The notes under the pieces: model-generated | The model's input: the letters and a program-made list of their open reading frames with translations, nothing else | The model's database searches: none | Told to the model about the DNA's origin: nothing | Position numbers and translations under genes: made by a program | Origin: Candidatus Peregrinibacteria bacterium | GTDB taxonomy: Bacteria > Patescibacteriota > Gracilibacteria > UBA1369 | NCBI GenBank assembly: GCA_014728765.1 | Contig: WJLA01000030.1 | Location: 1 to 19,049, forward strand | DNA: 19,049 nt | Direction of reading: 5' to 3' | Shown here: piece by piece, positions 7,366-14,585 of the stretch | How the letters are laid out: every line of letters starts with the position of its first letter | Position numbering within the stretch: the first letter of the stretch is position 1

Positions 7366-9405
7366 ATGAACAAGTATTCAAGTTATCCTCCTGAAAAAAC
7401 TTTAGAATTACAAGTTGGTCAAAGTATTATCTCTGAGCAGGAAATTAAAAATGAGTTTCCGGAGTATTTTGATTTAAACAACAGCTTTAAAGATCTCAGA
7501 ATCATATTTGAAAGCATTAATGCTTTTGCTGGAAAAGCACTTATTAATACAAGTAATATTTTTGATATTTCTTTACTCCATGACTTATTAACTTCAAAAG
7601 TGAATGAAGCTATGCAAATAATTGAAAGCTTTAAGCCTGAATTTGAAATAAGCAATGAAATAATTAAATCAACTTCGGAAGTTAAAAAATATAAAGTAAA
7701 AATTCATCTCAAAAATGCCCATGAATTATTGTCCGATTTACAACCGAAAATTGAAGAAATCAATAATCATATGATCACTTTTACGATGGTTGAAGTTATA
7801 GCTAAAAGAATAGAAGAGCTAAACGGGAAAATAAATGAAAGTAATCAAAAAATTGCTCTTGTAGACAATAAAAAAACTGAGAAAGTAAATGATCCCTCTT
7901 CACATCAAGAAAGTGTAAGAGATATCTTAAAGCAAAAACAGGATTTGATGTTAAAAGTCGAAAAATGGAGCAATGCTATTCAGGCAAGACAGATTTTGGT
8001 TGAAAAACTTTCATCAGATATTGATGAAGAAGAAGTCATTTCAGAATTTAACAGGTTATCGGAAGATCAATTTGATTCTGTTAAACAGAAAATCATCAAT
8101 CAGAATTTAGAAAAAAAAATTGCGGAATCTATTCCTGCATATATTGGAGAAGTATACTATATGGTCAATGTGCCACAGCAAGAAGTTCCTAAAAAAGATC
8201 TAACTGAAAAAGCTTTCAATAAGAATGAAAATCAAACAAAAGAAGCTATCAGTCAAACTTCATTCCGTATAAGAAATAAAATTGCTTTATTAGCCTTTGG
8301 TGTAATTGGTGCCGGTGTAGCGGGAACAATCTTTTTATACCAGAATCAAGAAAATGAAAATAAAGAAGAACATGTTCAACATTCACAACTAAAAAAAGAG
8401 TCTAAGCAAAAAATTGAGGTCGATAAAGAGCTTGAAACAAAAAAAGAAGCAGTAATTTTATTTTTAGAGAATCGTGGAGTCCCACGAAAGATCATGGAGG
8501 AAGAAATCAAATCCGCCAAATCTGAAACTCAATTGAATAATATTGCAACTGCTTACACAAGAGAAATAGAGTTGAATATAACAAAAGTTGCATCTTCGGA
8601 TCAATATAGATCTGTGTTGTCCTTTACGGAAGAATATCAAAAGTTAAGCAAGATAATTTTTGGAAAATCAGCCTATCCTGTTTTTGAATTACCTGAACAA
8701 GATCTTACACTTAAGGAGATTGATCTCTATCAGACTGAATATTGTTCTTCTCAAAAATTGCCTCGGACAATGGAATTAATCAGAAGTGATAAAAATAGAA
8801 TTGCATCTCAGCCGATGACTCCTGAAATACAAAAAAAAATCTGCCAAGATTTCGTAAAACAAATGAAGGCTTTACTTGGCTATAGAGTTACCACTGACCA
8901 AAAAGGAAAGCTTGTTTATACTCAAATAATCAATAAACAAGAGAAAATTAAGGAGGAATTGACTAAAAGAAAAGCTTTTATTGCTTCATATCTTACGAAA
9001 TTGATTAAATCAAATATAGTGTCTCCCAATTCAGACTTATCCCTGATAAACAGAGCTCAAAGTTTGCAGGATTTGGAAGAAATTTTCTTAACTTTACTTG
9101 GACCGGCTTCATTGGTGATACGAAGACCTAACAATAAACAATTGACATTTTATGCCTCAAGTGAACTCAAACATGGATTGTCCTTGATTTATGGTAATTC
9201 CGCTAGTGCATACTTAGTCGATTTTAACAAGATTGATAGATTAAAGGATAAAATTAATTTAAAACTGGGAATTGCACTTAATATCAGTGAAATTTGTTCA
9301 GATTCTGCAAAGCCGGGAATAGTTATTCAGCCTACACCCGATCCAAAAACAAGAATACTTTATCCTTATGATATTGCCCCACTAAAAAGATCTAATTGCC
9401 GATGA
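7366..9405 (+). CDS. Unknown 679-aa single-pass membrane protein
   Basis: Residues 1-300 are charged and helical with probable coiled coil (for example EELNGKINESNQKIALV near 145-165), without a signal peptide. One membrane span at about 305-326 (IALLAFGVIGAGVAGTIFLY) divides the protein. A Lys/Glu-rich stalk (330-365) and a 310-residue C-terminal region of mixed helices and strands follow. Positively charged residues just before the span suggest an inside N-terminus and an exported C-terminal half. The C-terminal half has a few cysteines (EYCSSQ, KKICQDF, SEICSDS, and a terminal NCR). I recognise no family. Long bitopic coiled-coil proteins of this kind often serve as cell-envelope scaffolds, but that is inference. 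The ATG at 7366 is the first in frame. Codon use is strongly AT-rich (28% GC in a 60-base sample at 8521-8580). Confidence 0.8.
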   Translation: MNKYSSYPPEKTLELQVGQSIISEQEIKNEFPEYFDLNNSFKDLRIIFESINAFAGKALINTSNIFDISLLHDLLTSKVNEAMQIIESFKPEFEISNEIIKSTSEVKKYKVKIHLKNAHELLSDLQPKIEEINNHMITFTMVEVIAKRIEELNGKINESNQKIALVDNKKTEKVNDPSSHQESVRDILKQKQDLMLKVEKWSNAIQARQILVEKLSSDIDEEEVISEFNRLSEDQFDSVKQKIINQNLEKKIAESIPAYIGEVYYMVNVPQQEVPKKDLTEKAFNKNENQTKEAISQTSFRIRNKIALLAFGVIGAGVAGTIFLYQNQENENKEEHVQHSQLKKESKQKIEVDKELETKKEAVILFLENRGVPRKIMEEEIKSAKSETQLNNIATAYTREIELNITKVASSDQYRSVLSFTEEYQKLSKIIFGKSAYPVFELPEQDLTLKEIDLYQTEYCSSQKLPRTMELIRSDKNRIASQPMTPEIQKKICQDFVKQMKALLGYRVTTDQKGKLVYTQIINKQEKIKEELTKRKAFIASYLTKLIKSNIVSPNSDLSLINRAQSLQDLEEIFLTLLGPASLVIRRPNNKQLTFYASSELKHGLSLIYGNSASAYLVDFNKIDRLKDKINLKLGIALNISEICSDSAKPGIVIQPTPDPKTRILYPYDIAPLKRSNCR

Positions 9406-9431
9406 CAGCTTTAAATTACCCTTTTTATCTA

Positions 9432-9461
9432 ACCTCTACGCTATTGAGGTGATAATTTTTT
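9432..9461 (+). terminator. Probable terminator of the 679-aa gene
   Basis: ACCTC (9432-9436) and GAGGT (9446-9450) form a short stem, followed by GATAATTTTTT. A second small hairpin, AAATCTT/AAGATTT, lies at 9485-9502. Both are AT-rich, unlike the GC hairpins of the three cassettes. Confidence 0.5.
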
Positions 9462-9520
9462 CGATAAAAAAATAAGAATAAAACAAATCTTTTATAAGAT
9501 TTTAAAGTAAATATATTGAA

Positions 9521-9548
9521 TTGACAGAAAGGCAAAAGCTTATATAAT
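9521..9548 (+). promoter_or_regulatory. Consensus sigma-70 promoter of cassette A
   Basis: TTGACA (9521-9526), a 16-nt spacer and TATAAT (9543-9548): both hexamers are perfect. It predicts a transcript starting near 9555, so the leader before the ATG at 9669 is about 114 nt. Confidence 0.8.
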
Positions 9549-9573
9549 AAAAAACTGGTATTTGAAATATAGC

Positions 9574-9660
9574 TTTGAATCGGGCAATTCTTTCCTTGTT
9601 ATTTCAGGCTGGAAAGCACTGTTAAACAGGAGGGAGAGGATCCCCCGATTCAAAAGGAGA
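9574..9660 (+). promoter_or_regulatory. Folded 5' leader of cassette A
   Basis: TTTGAATCGGG (9574-9584) and CCCGATTCAAA (9644-9654) form a perfect 11-bp closing stem whose last base overlaps the Shine-Dalgarno region (AGGAGA, 9655-9660). Inside it, TTCTTTCCTTGTT (9588-9600) can pair with AACAGGAGGGAG (9625-9636) with G-U pairs and one bulge, burying a second ribosome-site-like AGGAGGG. No known riboswitch class is recognised. Structure so close to the start suggests control of translation. Confidence 0.5.
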
Positions 9661-9668
9661 CTGGGAAA

Positions 9669-9845
9669 ATGCGCAATTTAATTACTTTCGTGTTGATCAT
9701 GTTCTCGAGCGTGCTATTGATTGCTTCGGAGGAAATTCCTCCAATCAAATCAATCAAGTGGCCATGTGCCAATTTGATGAAGACTGTCCATGCCAAGAGC
9801 AGGAAGAAGCAAGCTGCCTCGACAACGGTATCTGCGCCTGTGTAA
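9669..9845 (+). CDS. Signal-peptide reading frame of cassette A (58 aa, frameshifted from the main gene)
   Basis: ATG 9669 has the best ribosome-binding site in the region (AAGGAG ending 9659, 9-nt gap). It codes MRNLITFVLIMFSSVLLIAS, a textbook export signal: a basic start, then about 15 hydrophobic residues. The frame then continues through unconvincing sequence to a TAA at 9843-9845. The cysteine-rich protein that follows is in the -1 frame and has no ATG of its own. The simplest reading is that this is the true start and a single base is missing between about 9715 and 9757, through either a real mutation or an assembly error. In the downstream frame the residues just after the hydrophobic core read DCFGGNSSNQINQ. 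A Cys followed by a Gly/Ser/Asn linker there is what a lipoprotein cleavage site would look like. Confidence 0.6.
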   Translation: MRNLITFVLIMFSSVLLIASEEIPPIKSIKWPCANLMKTVHAKSRKKQAASTTVSAPV

Positions 9846-10525
9846 TCACAGCAACAGAAAAACCTCAATGTGAAGACAAACTTGACTGCTCTGAGTATTG
9901 CGAAATAGGAGATGAGGTGGCCTGTGCTGAGGGTGCCTGCACTTGCACTCGAGTCATCGAGACATCACAGTTGGTGCCCGGAGACATCAAGCCTCGCGTC
10001 AGTTACACAGCAGTAGGAGATGCTGACGACTTGCGATCAGCTCCAGCCGGTTCAAAGAACGTCGTTGTCTATTGGCTGGCGGTTTCCACGCCTCAAGCCG
10101 GAATGCTCAAGCACCTTCATTTCACCATGTACACCAATACAGGAGAAGGTGCTCCAGAGACACCGATCACAAGCATCGTTGAGGAGGCAAGTCTCTATGA
10201 CTATACTACTGGTGCCAAACTGACCAACGGTCAAATCGTTGACGAAAAGCCCATGTTTGATGGCACCCGTCAGGCAGTCGTTGAGTTCAATGATCTTGAT
10301 TGGTACATTCCGGGATATGAGAGTGGCTTGCTGGAGCTCAGAGTCAATCTCCGAGAAGATGTGAACGAACTTGTTCATTTCACCACCGCTTTGCTACCTT
10401 GTAGCGAAGGAATATACAATAACGTTGAGTTCATTACCAGCAGTGGTGAAGAACTCTATGCGCAGCCAAGCGCTGACGGAGGATGTAGCGCGGTCAATGA
10501 CGTCCAGCTGACAGTTATCCCTTAG
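9758..10525 (+). CDS. Exported cysteine-rich protein with Ig-like/stalk-type C-terminal region (5' end in another frame)
   Basis: The open frame starts at a GTG (9758) without a ribosome site and codes 255 aa; translation probably begins at 9669 after correcting a frameshift. The first 65 residues hold two tandem six-cysteine units: C4, C10, C12, C20, C26, C28 and C37, C43, C47, C55, C60, C62. Both end in CxC followed by a Val/Thr-rich strand. They probably form disulfides, in line with export. Residues 75-255 are strand-rich (VVVYWLAVSTPQAGMLKHLH, then FTMYTNTGEG, QAVVEFNDLDWYIP, LLELRVNLRED), resembling the beta-sandwich or stalk domains of surface proteins of uncultured bacteria, with a late Cys pair (LLPCSEG, GGCSAV). 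GC content is higher than in neighbours (29 of 60 at 10261-10320), and CGC/CTC/GCC codons replace the native AGA/TTA style. I know no family name for it. Confidence 0.75.
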   Translation: MAMCQFDEDCPCQEQEEASCLDNGICACVITATEKPQCEDKLDCSEYCEIGDEVACAEGACTCTRVIETSQLVPGDIKPRVSYTAVGDADDLRSAPAGSKNVVVYWLAVSTPQAGMLKHLHFTMYTNTGEGAPETPITSIVEEASLYDYTTGAKLTNGQIVDEKPMFDGTRQAVVEFNDLDWYIPGYESGLLELRVNLREDVNELVHFTTALLPCSEGIYNNVEFITSSGEELYAQPSADGGCSAVNDVQLTVIP

Positions 10526-10549
10526 AAGAGGGGATCCTAAACAATCAAT

Positions 10550-10580
10550 GCCCGGTTTTGGCTCAAAGCTAAGACCGGGC
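10550..10580 (+). terminator. Strong hairpin ending cassette A (also between convergent genes)
   Basis: GCCCGGTTTTGGCT (10550-10563) pairs with AGCTAAGACCGGGC (10567-10580) over 14 bp, with two G-U pairs and a CAA loop. It begins 24 nt after the stop. There is no T-tract on the plus side. Because the lipid operon ends at 10603 on the other strand, it may act in both directions. Confidence 0.65.
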
Positions 10581-10602
10581 CCAACTCTTTAGACGATGTT
10601 AT

Positions 10603-11724
10603 TTATCTAACTGATTCATAGCCGTTTTCCAGATTGGGTTTTGATAAAACTATTTGCCAAAGATGATTATACCTTGCTCTAAAAGAAGCGGCACAAGAAA
10701 GTAAATAATATTTCCACATACGATAAAATTTTTCATCGTATGAATCTTTCAATTCCGGCCAAGCTTTTTCAAAATTTTCATACCAAGCCATCAGAGTTTT
10801 ATCATAATTAACTCCGAAATTATGCCAGTCTTCAAGATCAAATATTCCTTCAGCTGCTTCAGTGATTTCTTTTGCAGATGGTAATTTAGAATTTGGGAAA
10901 ATATACTTATCAATCCATCTGTCTGTTTTTGAAGATGAATTATTTCCACCAATAGTATGTAGCAAATAAAGCCCTCCTTCTTTCAAATTTCGAGCAACGG
11001 CTTCCATATGTTCCCGATAATTTTTTGGACCAACATGCTCAAACATGCCTATTGAAACAGCATAATCAAATTTTTCTTCATTGATTTCACGATAATCCTG
11101 AAGTCTTATTTCAACAGGGTATCCTTTCAGTCTTTCGCAGGCCAATTTATGTTGTTCTTTGGATATTGTAACTCCAATACCGTTAATTCCATATTTTTCC
11201 GCGGCAAAACTAAGAAAACCACCCCATCCGCACCCGATTTCCAGAACTCTGTCTCCGGGCTTTAATTTCAGTTTCCTACAAATCAAGTCCAATTTATTTT
11301 CTTGAGCCTGATCTATATTCTCTGCATCTTTCCAATAGCCGCAACTATAATTCATTCTTTTATCCAGCATTTTCTGGTAAAGGTCATTTCCTACATCATA
11401 ATGAACTTCACCTACAATTTTTGATCTCTTGATATTCTGTAAATTAAAAAGCTTAGTACTGAGTACATATAAAACTATACTTAAATCTTGACCGGCATAT
11501 TTATCCAATCGAGTTTTAAGCAACCTGTAAATTAGCTGATCAACAGATTTTACTTCCCATTTTTTATCCATATACCCTTCTCCCAGAGCTAGGTTACCCC
11601 TCTTAAGAAGGTCATTATATATATCATCATCAAACACTTGAATATCCCAGGGTCTATTTCCATCAACAACTATATCAGCTTTCTTCAGGATGGACTGTAC
11701 CTTTTTTTTCAATCTTTTGCTCAT
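10603..11724 (-). CDS. cfa: Cyclopropane-fatty-acyl-phospholipid synthase family methyltransferase
   Basis: This 373-aa enzyme transfers a methylene group from S-adenosylmethionine to double bonds of membrane phospholipid acyl chains. Residues 1-95 match the N-terminal lipid-binding part (NLALGEGYMDKKW at 44-56). The catalytic core starts with HYDVGNDLYQ (108-117) and MNYSCGYW (124-131), whose Cys corresponds to the conserved CFA cysteine. The SAM loop VLEIGCGWGGF is at 160-170, IGMFEHVG at 225-232 and LLHTIG at 254-259. The C-terminal WYENF and MWKYYLLSCAASFR segments are also typical. Length is close to the family norm of about 380. It is the last gene of an operon after a lipid kinase and a phosphatase, and its start lies 50 nt inside the phosphatase gene, which suggests translational coupling. 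Confidence 0.95.
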   Translation of the reverse strand: MSKRLKKKVQSILKKADIVVDGNRPWDIQVFDDDIYNDLLKRGNLALGEGYMDKKWEVKSVDQLIYRLLKTRLDKYAGQDLSIVLYVLSTKLFNLQNIKRSKIVGEVHYDVGNDLYQKMLDKRMNYSCGYWKDAENIDQAQENKLDLICRKLKLKPGDRVLEIGCGWGGFLSFAAEKYGINGIGVTISKEQHKLACERLKGYPVEIRLQDYREINEEKFDYAVSIGMFEHVGPKNYREHMEAVARNLKEGGLYLLHTIGGNNSSSKTDRWIDKYIFPNSKLPSAKEITEAAEGIFDLEDWHNFGVNYDKTLMAWYENFEKAWPELKDSYDEKFYRMWKYYLLSCAASFRARYNHLWQIVLSKPNLENGYESVR

Positions 11725-12199
11725 ATTTTTTTAAAGCGTTTATTTGTGGAGTGGTAGGTTTAATAAACACTCTTACCTTTTTAATTAGTTTAATAGCTTC
11801 ATCCAAACCATATCCGATACTGATTAAATATGCAATCATCATGGTCGGGCCCCGTCCTATTCCTTCTCTACAGTGAACATATACTCTGCCATCCTTGGCC
11901 ACTTCTTTTCTGATAAATTCCACCCCTTCTTCCAAATCTTCAGGTGTTGGTGCATGTCCATCTCTTGTCGGTAAATGCAAAGTTTTTATTCCAAGAGGAG
12001 GTTCTGCTTCTCGCATGCTTACAACAGCAGTAATTCCCCATTTTTTTATACGCTTTAGATTTTCAGCGGTGAATGAACCACCCAAATAAACATGTGGCGT
12101 AACTTTTACTGATGATAGAATAGAATGACCAAACAAATGTCTGGAAAACCAATCCATCACAAGTTGCCACTTTATAATAATCCAGTTAATTAATTTCAT
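11675..12199 (-). CDS. Dual-specificity/tyrosine-phosphatase-fold phosphatase
   Basis: This 174-aa protein carries the CX5R catalytic loop HCREGIGRG (109-117), with Cys110 as nucleophile and Arg116. A likely general acid is Asp80 in PTRDGHAP. VYLGGSF (37-43) and GITAVVSMRE (55-64) are typical of dual-specificity phosphatases. The N-terminal 25 residues are hydrophobic and aromatic (INWIIIKWQLVMDWF) and may anchor it to the membrane. Proteins of this fold include PTPMT1-type enzymes that remove phosphate from phosphatidylglycerophosphate. With a lipid kinase before it (4-nt overlap) and a phospholipid-modifying enzyme after it (50-nt overlap), a phospholipid phosphate substrate is more likely than a protein. 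That substrate is an inference from context. Confidence 0.85.
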   Translation of the reverse strand: MKLINWIIIKWQLVMDWFSRHLFGHSILSSVKVTPHVYLGGSFTAENLKRIKKWGITAVVSMREAEPPLGIKTLHLPTRDGHAPTPEDLEEGVEFIRKEVAKDGRVYVHCREGIGRGPTMMIAYLISIGYGLDEAIKLIKKVRVFIKPTTPQINALKKYEQKIEKKGTVHPEES

Positions 12200-12975
12200 G
12201 GTAAAAATAGTTTATAGTCTTTCGGCACCACTTCGAAGGTAACGTGATCAAACTCTTCAAAAGAATCATCAATTGACCAAAGCGCTTTTTGGTCTGTTTT
12301 AACTGTCATTTTTTTGAATTTCCAATGTTTTCGTGATAATGAAAGAGGATCATTCATAATCAAAAGATCCAATTTTCCATCAGCAGCTTCTATTCTTTGA
12401 TCAAGTTTTATTTGTGCTAAGCCCAAGGCAGCAAAGTTTGATACGATAAAAATGTTAGTATCTATTTCTTTTTTTTGTCCATCTATTTCAATTTGATACT
12501 TTGTAAATTCAAATTTTGTACCTTGAATTATCGCATTCAAATAGGCAGCCAAACCAAGCAAATTCTTATCTTCTCTTTGCACATTTTTCATCATTCTTGT
12601 AGGCGGACCACAATATGATCTCAAATATGCTTTTCTTCCATTTACCAAAAATGAGTCAAAAGCTTTGATGTTTTTTTTCAATAATATTTTCAAAGCATCT
12701 TCAATTTTGTTGGGGATGCCAATATCTTTTGCTATCAAGTTCGCGGTTCCACCCTGCAAAATCAAAACCGGACAATCAACTTTATCCAGATATTCACAGA
12801 CTGTGCCATCGCCTCCATATATCACTACGGCATCATATCCCTTGCAATCAAAACCGTCATGACCGGTTATAAATATGTCCCATTCAATTTTGTTTTCATT
12901 AAAAAAACTATTAAAAGCAGAGAGTATGGGGGTGCTTTTTCCCGAAGCCGGATTGATTACACAAAGAACTTTCAT
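12196..12975 (-). CDS. Diacylglycerol-kinase-type lipid kinase (DAGK catalytic domain, YegS/LCB5-like)
   Basis: This 259-aa protein has the DAGK catalytic signature: NPASGK (8-13), GGDGT (54-58) and GGTANLIAKDIGIP (75-88). The C-terminal beta-rich half (NIFIVSNFAALG, AADGKLDLLIMNDPLS, FEEFDHVTFEVVP) is also as in YegS/DgkB proteins. The family phosphorylates diacylglycerol, sphingosine-like or related lipids using ATP. At 259 aa it is shorter than the usual 290-330 aa, and the N-terminal half seems trimmed. It is the first gene of the three-gene lipid operon; the ATGA overlap with the phosphatase gene is 4 nt. A likely physiological role is recycling diacylglycerol into phosphatidate. Confidence 0.88.
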   Translation of the reverse strand: MKVLCVINPASGKSTPILSAFNSFFNENKIEWDIFITGHDGFDCKGYDAVVIYGGDGTVCEYLDKVDCPVLILQGGTANLIAKDIGIPNKIEDALKILLKKNIKAFDSFLVNGRKAYLRSYCGPPTRMMKNVQREDKNLLGLAAYLNAIIQGTKFEFTKYQIEIDGQKKEIDTNIFIVSNFAALGLAQIKLDQRIEAADGKLDLLIMNDPLSLSRKHWKFKKMTVKTDQKALWSIDDSFEEFDHVTFEVVPKDYKLFLP

Positions 12976-13107
12976 TCAATTTTAATAAAACTTTACTGAT
13001 ATACTGAAGCAGATCTGGAAATATTTCAAATCTTTATTCAAATTCCTTTAAACTTTACTTCTTCCTTGCATTTGCTAGAATTTTGATAATTTATAAATGA
13101 GTAGAAA

Positions 13108-14358
13108 ATGCAAAACAAAATCAATTCAACACTTGAATTTTTTAATAGAATCGTAGATTGGGATTCTTCTTTGACTGAAAGAAAAGAATTTGAAAAACTA
13201 TTAAAAAGCGGTAAGCAACTACGAATAAAATTTGGTGCCGATATCACTGCGCAAACTCTACATTTGGGGCATGGGGTTAATTTAAGAGCAATGAGAGCTT
13301 TGCAAGATTTAGGACATAAAGTCTGTTTTCTGCTTGGTGGTTTTACTACTCTTGTAGGAGATCCAACTGGTAGGCTTGTTGCCAGAACTCAAAGCAGTAA
13401 TCTTGAAATTGAGAAAAACAAAAAAAATTTTATCGATCAGGTAAAAATGATTTTGAGATTTGATGAAGAGGCCCTTGAAATTCATGATAATACCAATTGG
13501 TTTGGTACCCCTGATCAACATGGAACTGTAACTTTGGGTGGATTTTTTCAATTACTTGGCAAAGTGACTCATTCACAACTGGTTTCAAGAGATATGTTCA
13601 AGAAAAGAATAGAGGAAAACAAGCCAATCATGATGTCAGAGTTTTTATATCCAATTCTGCAAGGTTATGACTCAGTAGAGCTGGATTCAGATTTAACGAT
13701 TATCGGATCAGATCAAATGTTTAATGAAAAAATGGCCTGGATTTATCAAGAAGCGGCAGGACAAGAAAAACAAGCCATTCTTTGCACCAAAATCACTTTG
13801 GGATTGGACGGTAAAAATAAACAATCCAAAAGCATTGGAAATTATGTTGGACTTAGTCACTCAGCTCAGGAGAAATATAATAGAACAATGCTTTTACCTG
13901 ATAATTTGATACCACAATGGTTTGAAGTTTACACGAATTGTGAGCAAGCTGAGCTGGACGATGTCAAAGCTAATTGGCAAAGTGATCCTATCAAATACAA
14001 ACAAAGATTAGCTTGGCTAATCGTCAAGCAATTTCATGGAGAAGCAGCTGCTAGTCACGCCCAAAAAGAATATTTGGAAAAAAGATCCAAATTAGAGCTT
14101 TCCAGCGAAGTTCCGGAATTTAACATTCCGACTGATGCTGAGCCGACAGTTCTAAAAGCTCTTACCATAGCCACAGGCCAGCCTGCAAAAATGATTCGAG
14201 ATATTCTCAAACAAAATGGTGTTAAAATTGTAGAACTACATTCTGACGGCCAATATGAATTAAAGGAAATTCCTGATAAATATCCGGGAACAATCATCGA
14301 AAATGGCACCATTCTAAAATTTGGAAGAAACAAATGGTTTAAATTTATCATCGAATAA
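13108..14358 (+). CDS. tyrS: Tyrosyl-tRNA synthetase
   Basis: This 416-aa class I synthetase charges tRNA-Tyr. KFGADITAQTLHLGHG (41-56) contains the HIGH-type motif as HLGH (52-55). The tyrosine-pocket segment YPILQGYDSVELDSDLTIIG and SDQMFN follow. The KMSKS loop appears as KQSKS (238-242). The last 65 residues (from about 350: VLKALTIATGQPAKMIRDIL to FGRNKWFKF) form the S4 RNA-binding domain. Length agrees with bacterial TyrRS. The ATG at 13108 is 32 nt before the conserved domain with a weak ribosome site. Codon use is native. It appears to be a single-gene unit, with a 10-bp inverted repeat after the stop. Confidence 0.96.
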   Translation: MQNKINSTLEFFNRIVDWDSSLTERKEFEKLLKSGKQLRIKFGADITAQTLHLGHGVNLRAMRALQDLGHKVCFLLGGFTTLVGDPTGRLVARTQSSNLEIEKNKKNFIDQVKMILRFDEEALEIHDNTNWFGTPDQHGTVTLGGFFQLLGKVTHSQLVSRDMFKKRIEENKPIMMSEFLYPILQGYDSVELDSDLTIIGSDQMFNEKMAWIYQEAAGQEKQAILCTKITLGLDGKNKQSKSIGNYVGLSHSAQEKYNRTMLLPDNLIPQWFEVYTNCEQAELDDVKANWQSDPIKYKQRLAWLIVKQFHGEAAASHAQKEYLEKRSKLELSSEVPEFNIPTDAEPTVLKALTIATGQPAKMIRDILKQNGVKIVELHSDGQYELKEIPDKYPGTIIENGTILKFGRNKWFKFIIE

Positions 14359-14371
14359 CACAAGATTTTTA

Positions 14372-14408
14372 TATTAACCATAACTTATTTGAAGAATCAT
14401 GGTTAATA
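14372..14408 (+). terminator. Inverted repeat after tyrS
   Basis: TATTAACCAT (14372-14381) and ATGGTTAATA (14399-14408) are perfect 10-bp arms around a 17-nt loop, 13 nt after the tyrS stop. The T-tract is poor. It may be a weak terminator or simply a boundary hairpin. Confidence 0.45.
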
Positions 14409-14422
14409 ATGCTGCATAAGAA

Positions 14423-14450
14423 TTGACAAAATCAAAAAACAAAGTATAAA
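14423..14450 (+). promoter_or_regulatory. Promoter of cassette B
   Basis: TTGACA (14423-14428), a 16-nt spacer and TATAAA (14445-14450). It uses the same perfect -35 and 16-nt spacing as cassette A. The predicted leader is about 129 nt. Confidence 0.65.
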
Positions 14451-14472
14451 TAAGCCAGATCTTTGAAATTTT

Positions 14473-14520
14473 GCTACATTTCCGAAATACTTTTTTGACA
14501 AAGCATTTCGGGAGTGTAGC
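14473..14520 (+). promoter_or_regulatory. Long hairpin in the leader of cassette B
   Basis: GCTACATTTCCGAAATAC (14473-14490) pairs with GCATTTCGGGAGTGTAGC (14503-14520) over 18 positions: 15 Watson-Crick pairs, two G-U and one A-C mismatch, with a 12-nt loop. A smaller GGGC/GCCC hairpin follows near 14530-14544. The Shine-Dalgarno CAGGAG (14575-14580) is 5 nt from the ATG. It resembles no riboswitch I can name. Confidence 0.55.
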
Positions 14521-14585
14521 AGATGATACACTTCTCATAACCACATGAGGGGCCACAAAAGCCCAAATCCATCCCAGGAGAAAAA

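Noticed and set aside
3292..9405. Recoded UGA (as in Gracilibacteria/Absconditabacteria)
   Set aside because: UGA closes several genes at expected lengths (3292-3294, 5581-5583, 9403-9405), so the standard bacterial code fits.
9715..9757. Programmed -1 ribosomal frameshift joining the signal peptide to the cysteine-rich frame
   Set aside because: No slippery heptamer is present in the overlap. A GGAGGAA/TTCCTCC inverted repeat lies at 9728-9742, but a simple missing base explains the data better.
10579..10600. Integron attC site at the end of cassette A (GCCCAAC fits RYYYAAC)
   Set aside because: No matching GTTRRRY core follows, and cassettes B and C lack both cores, so the units do not look like integron cassettes.
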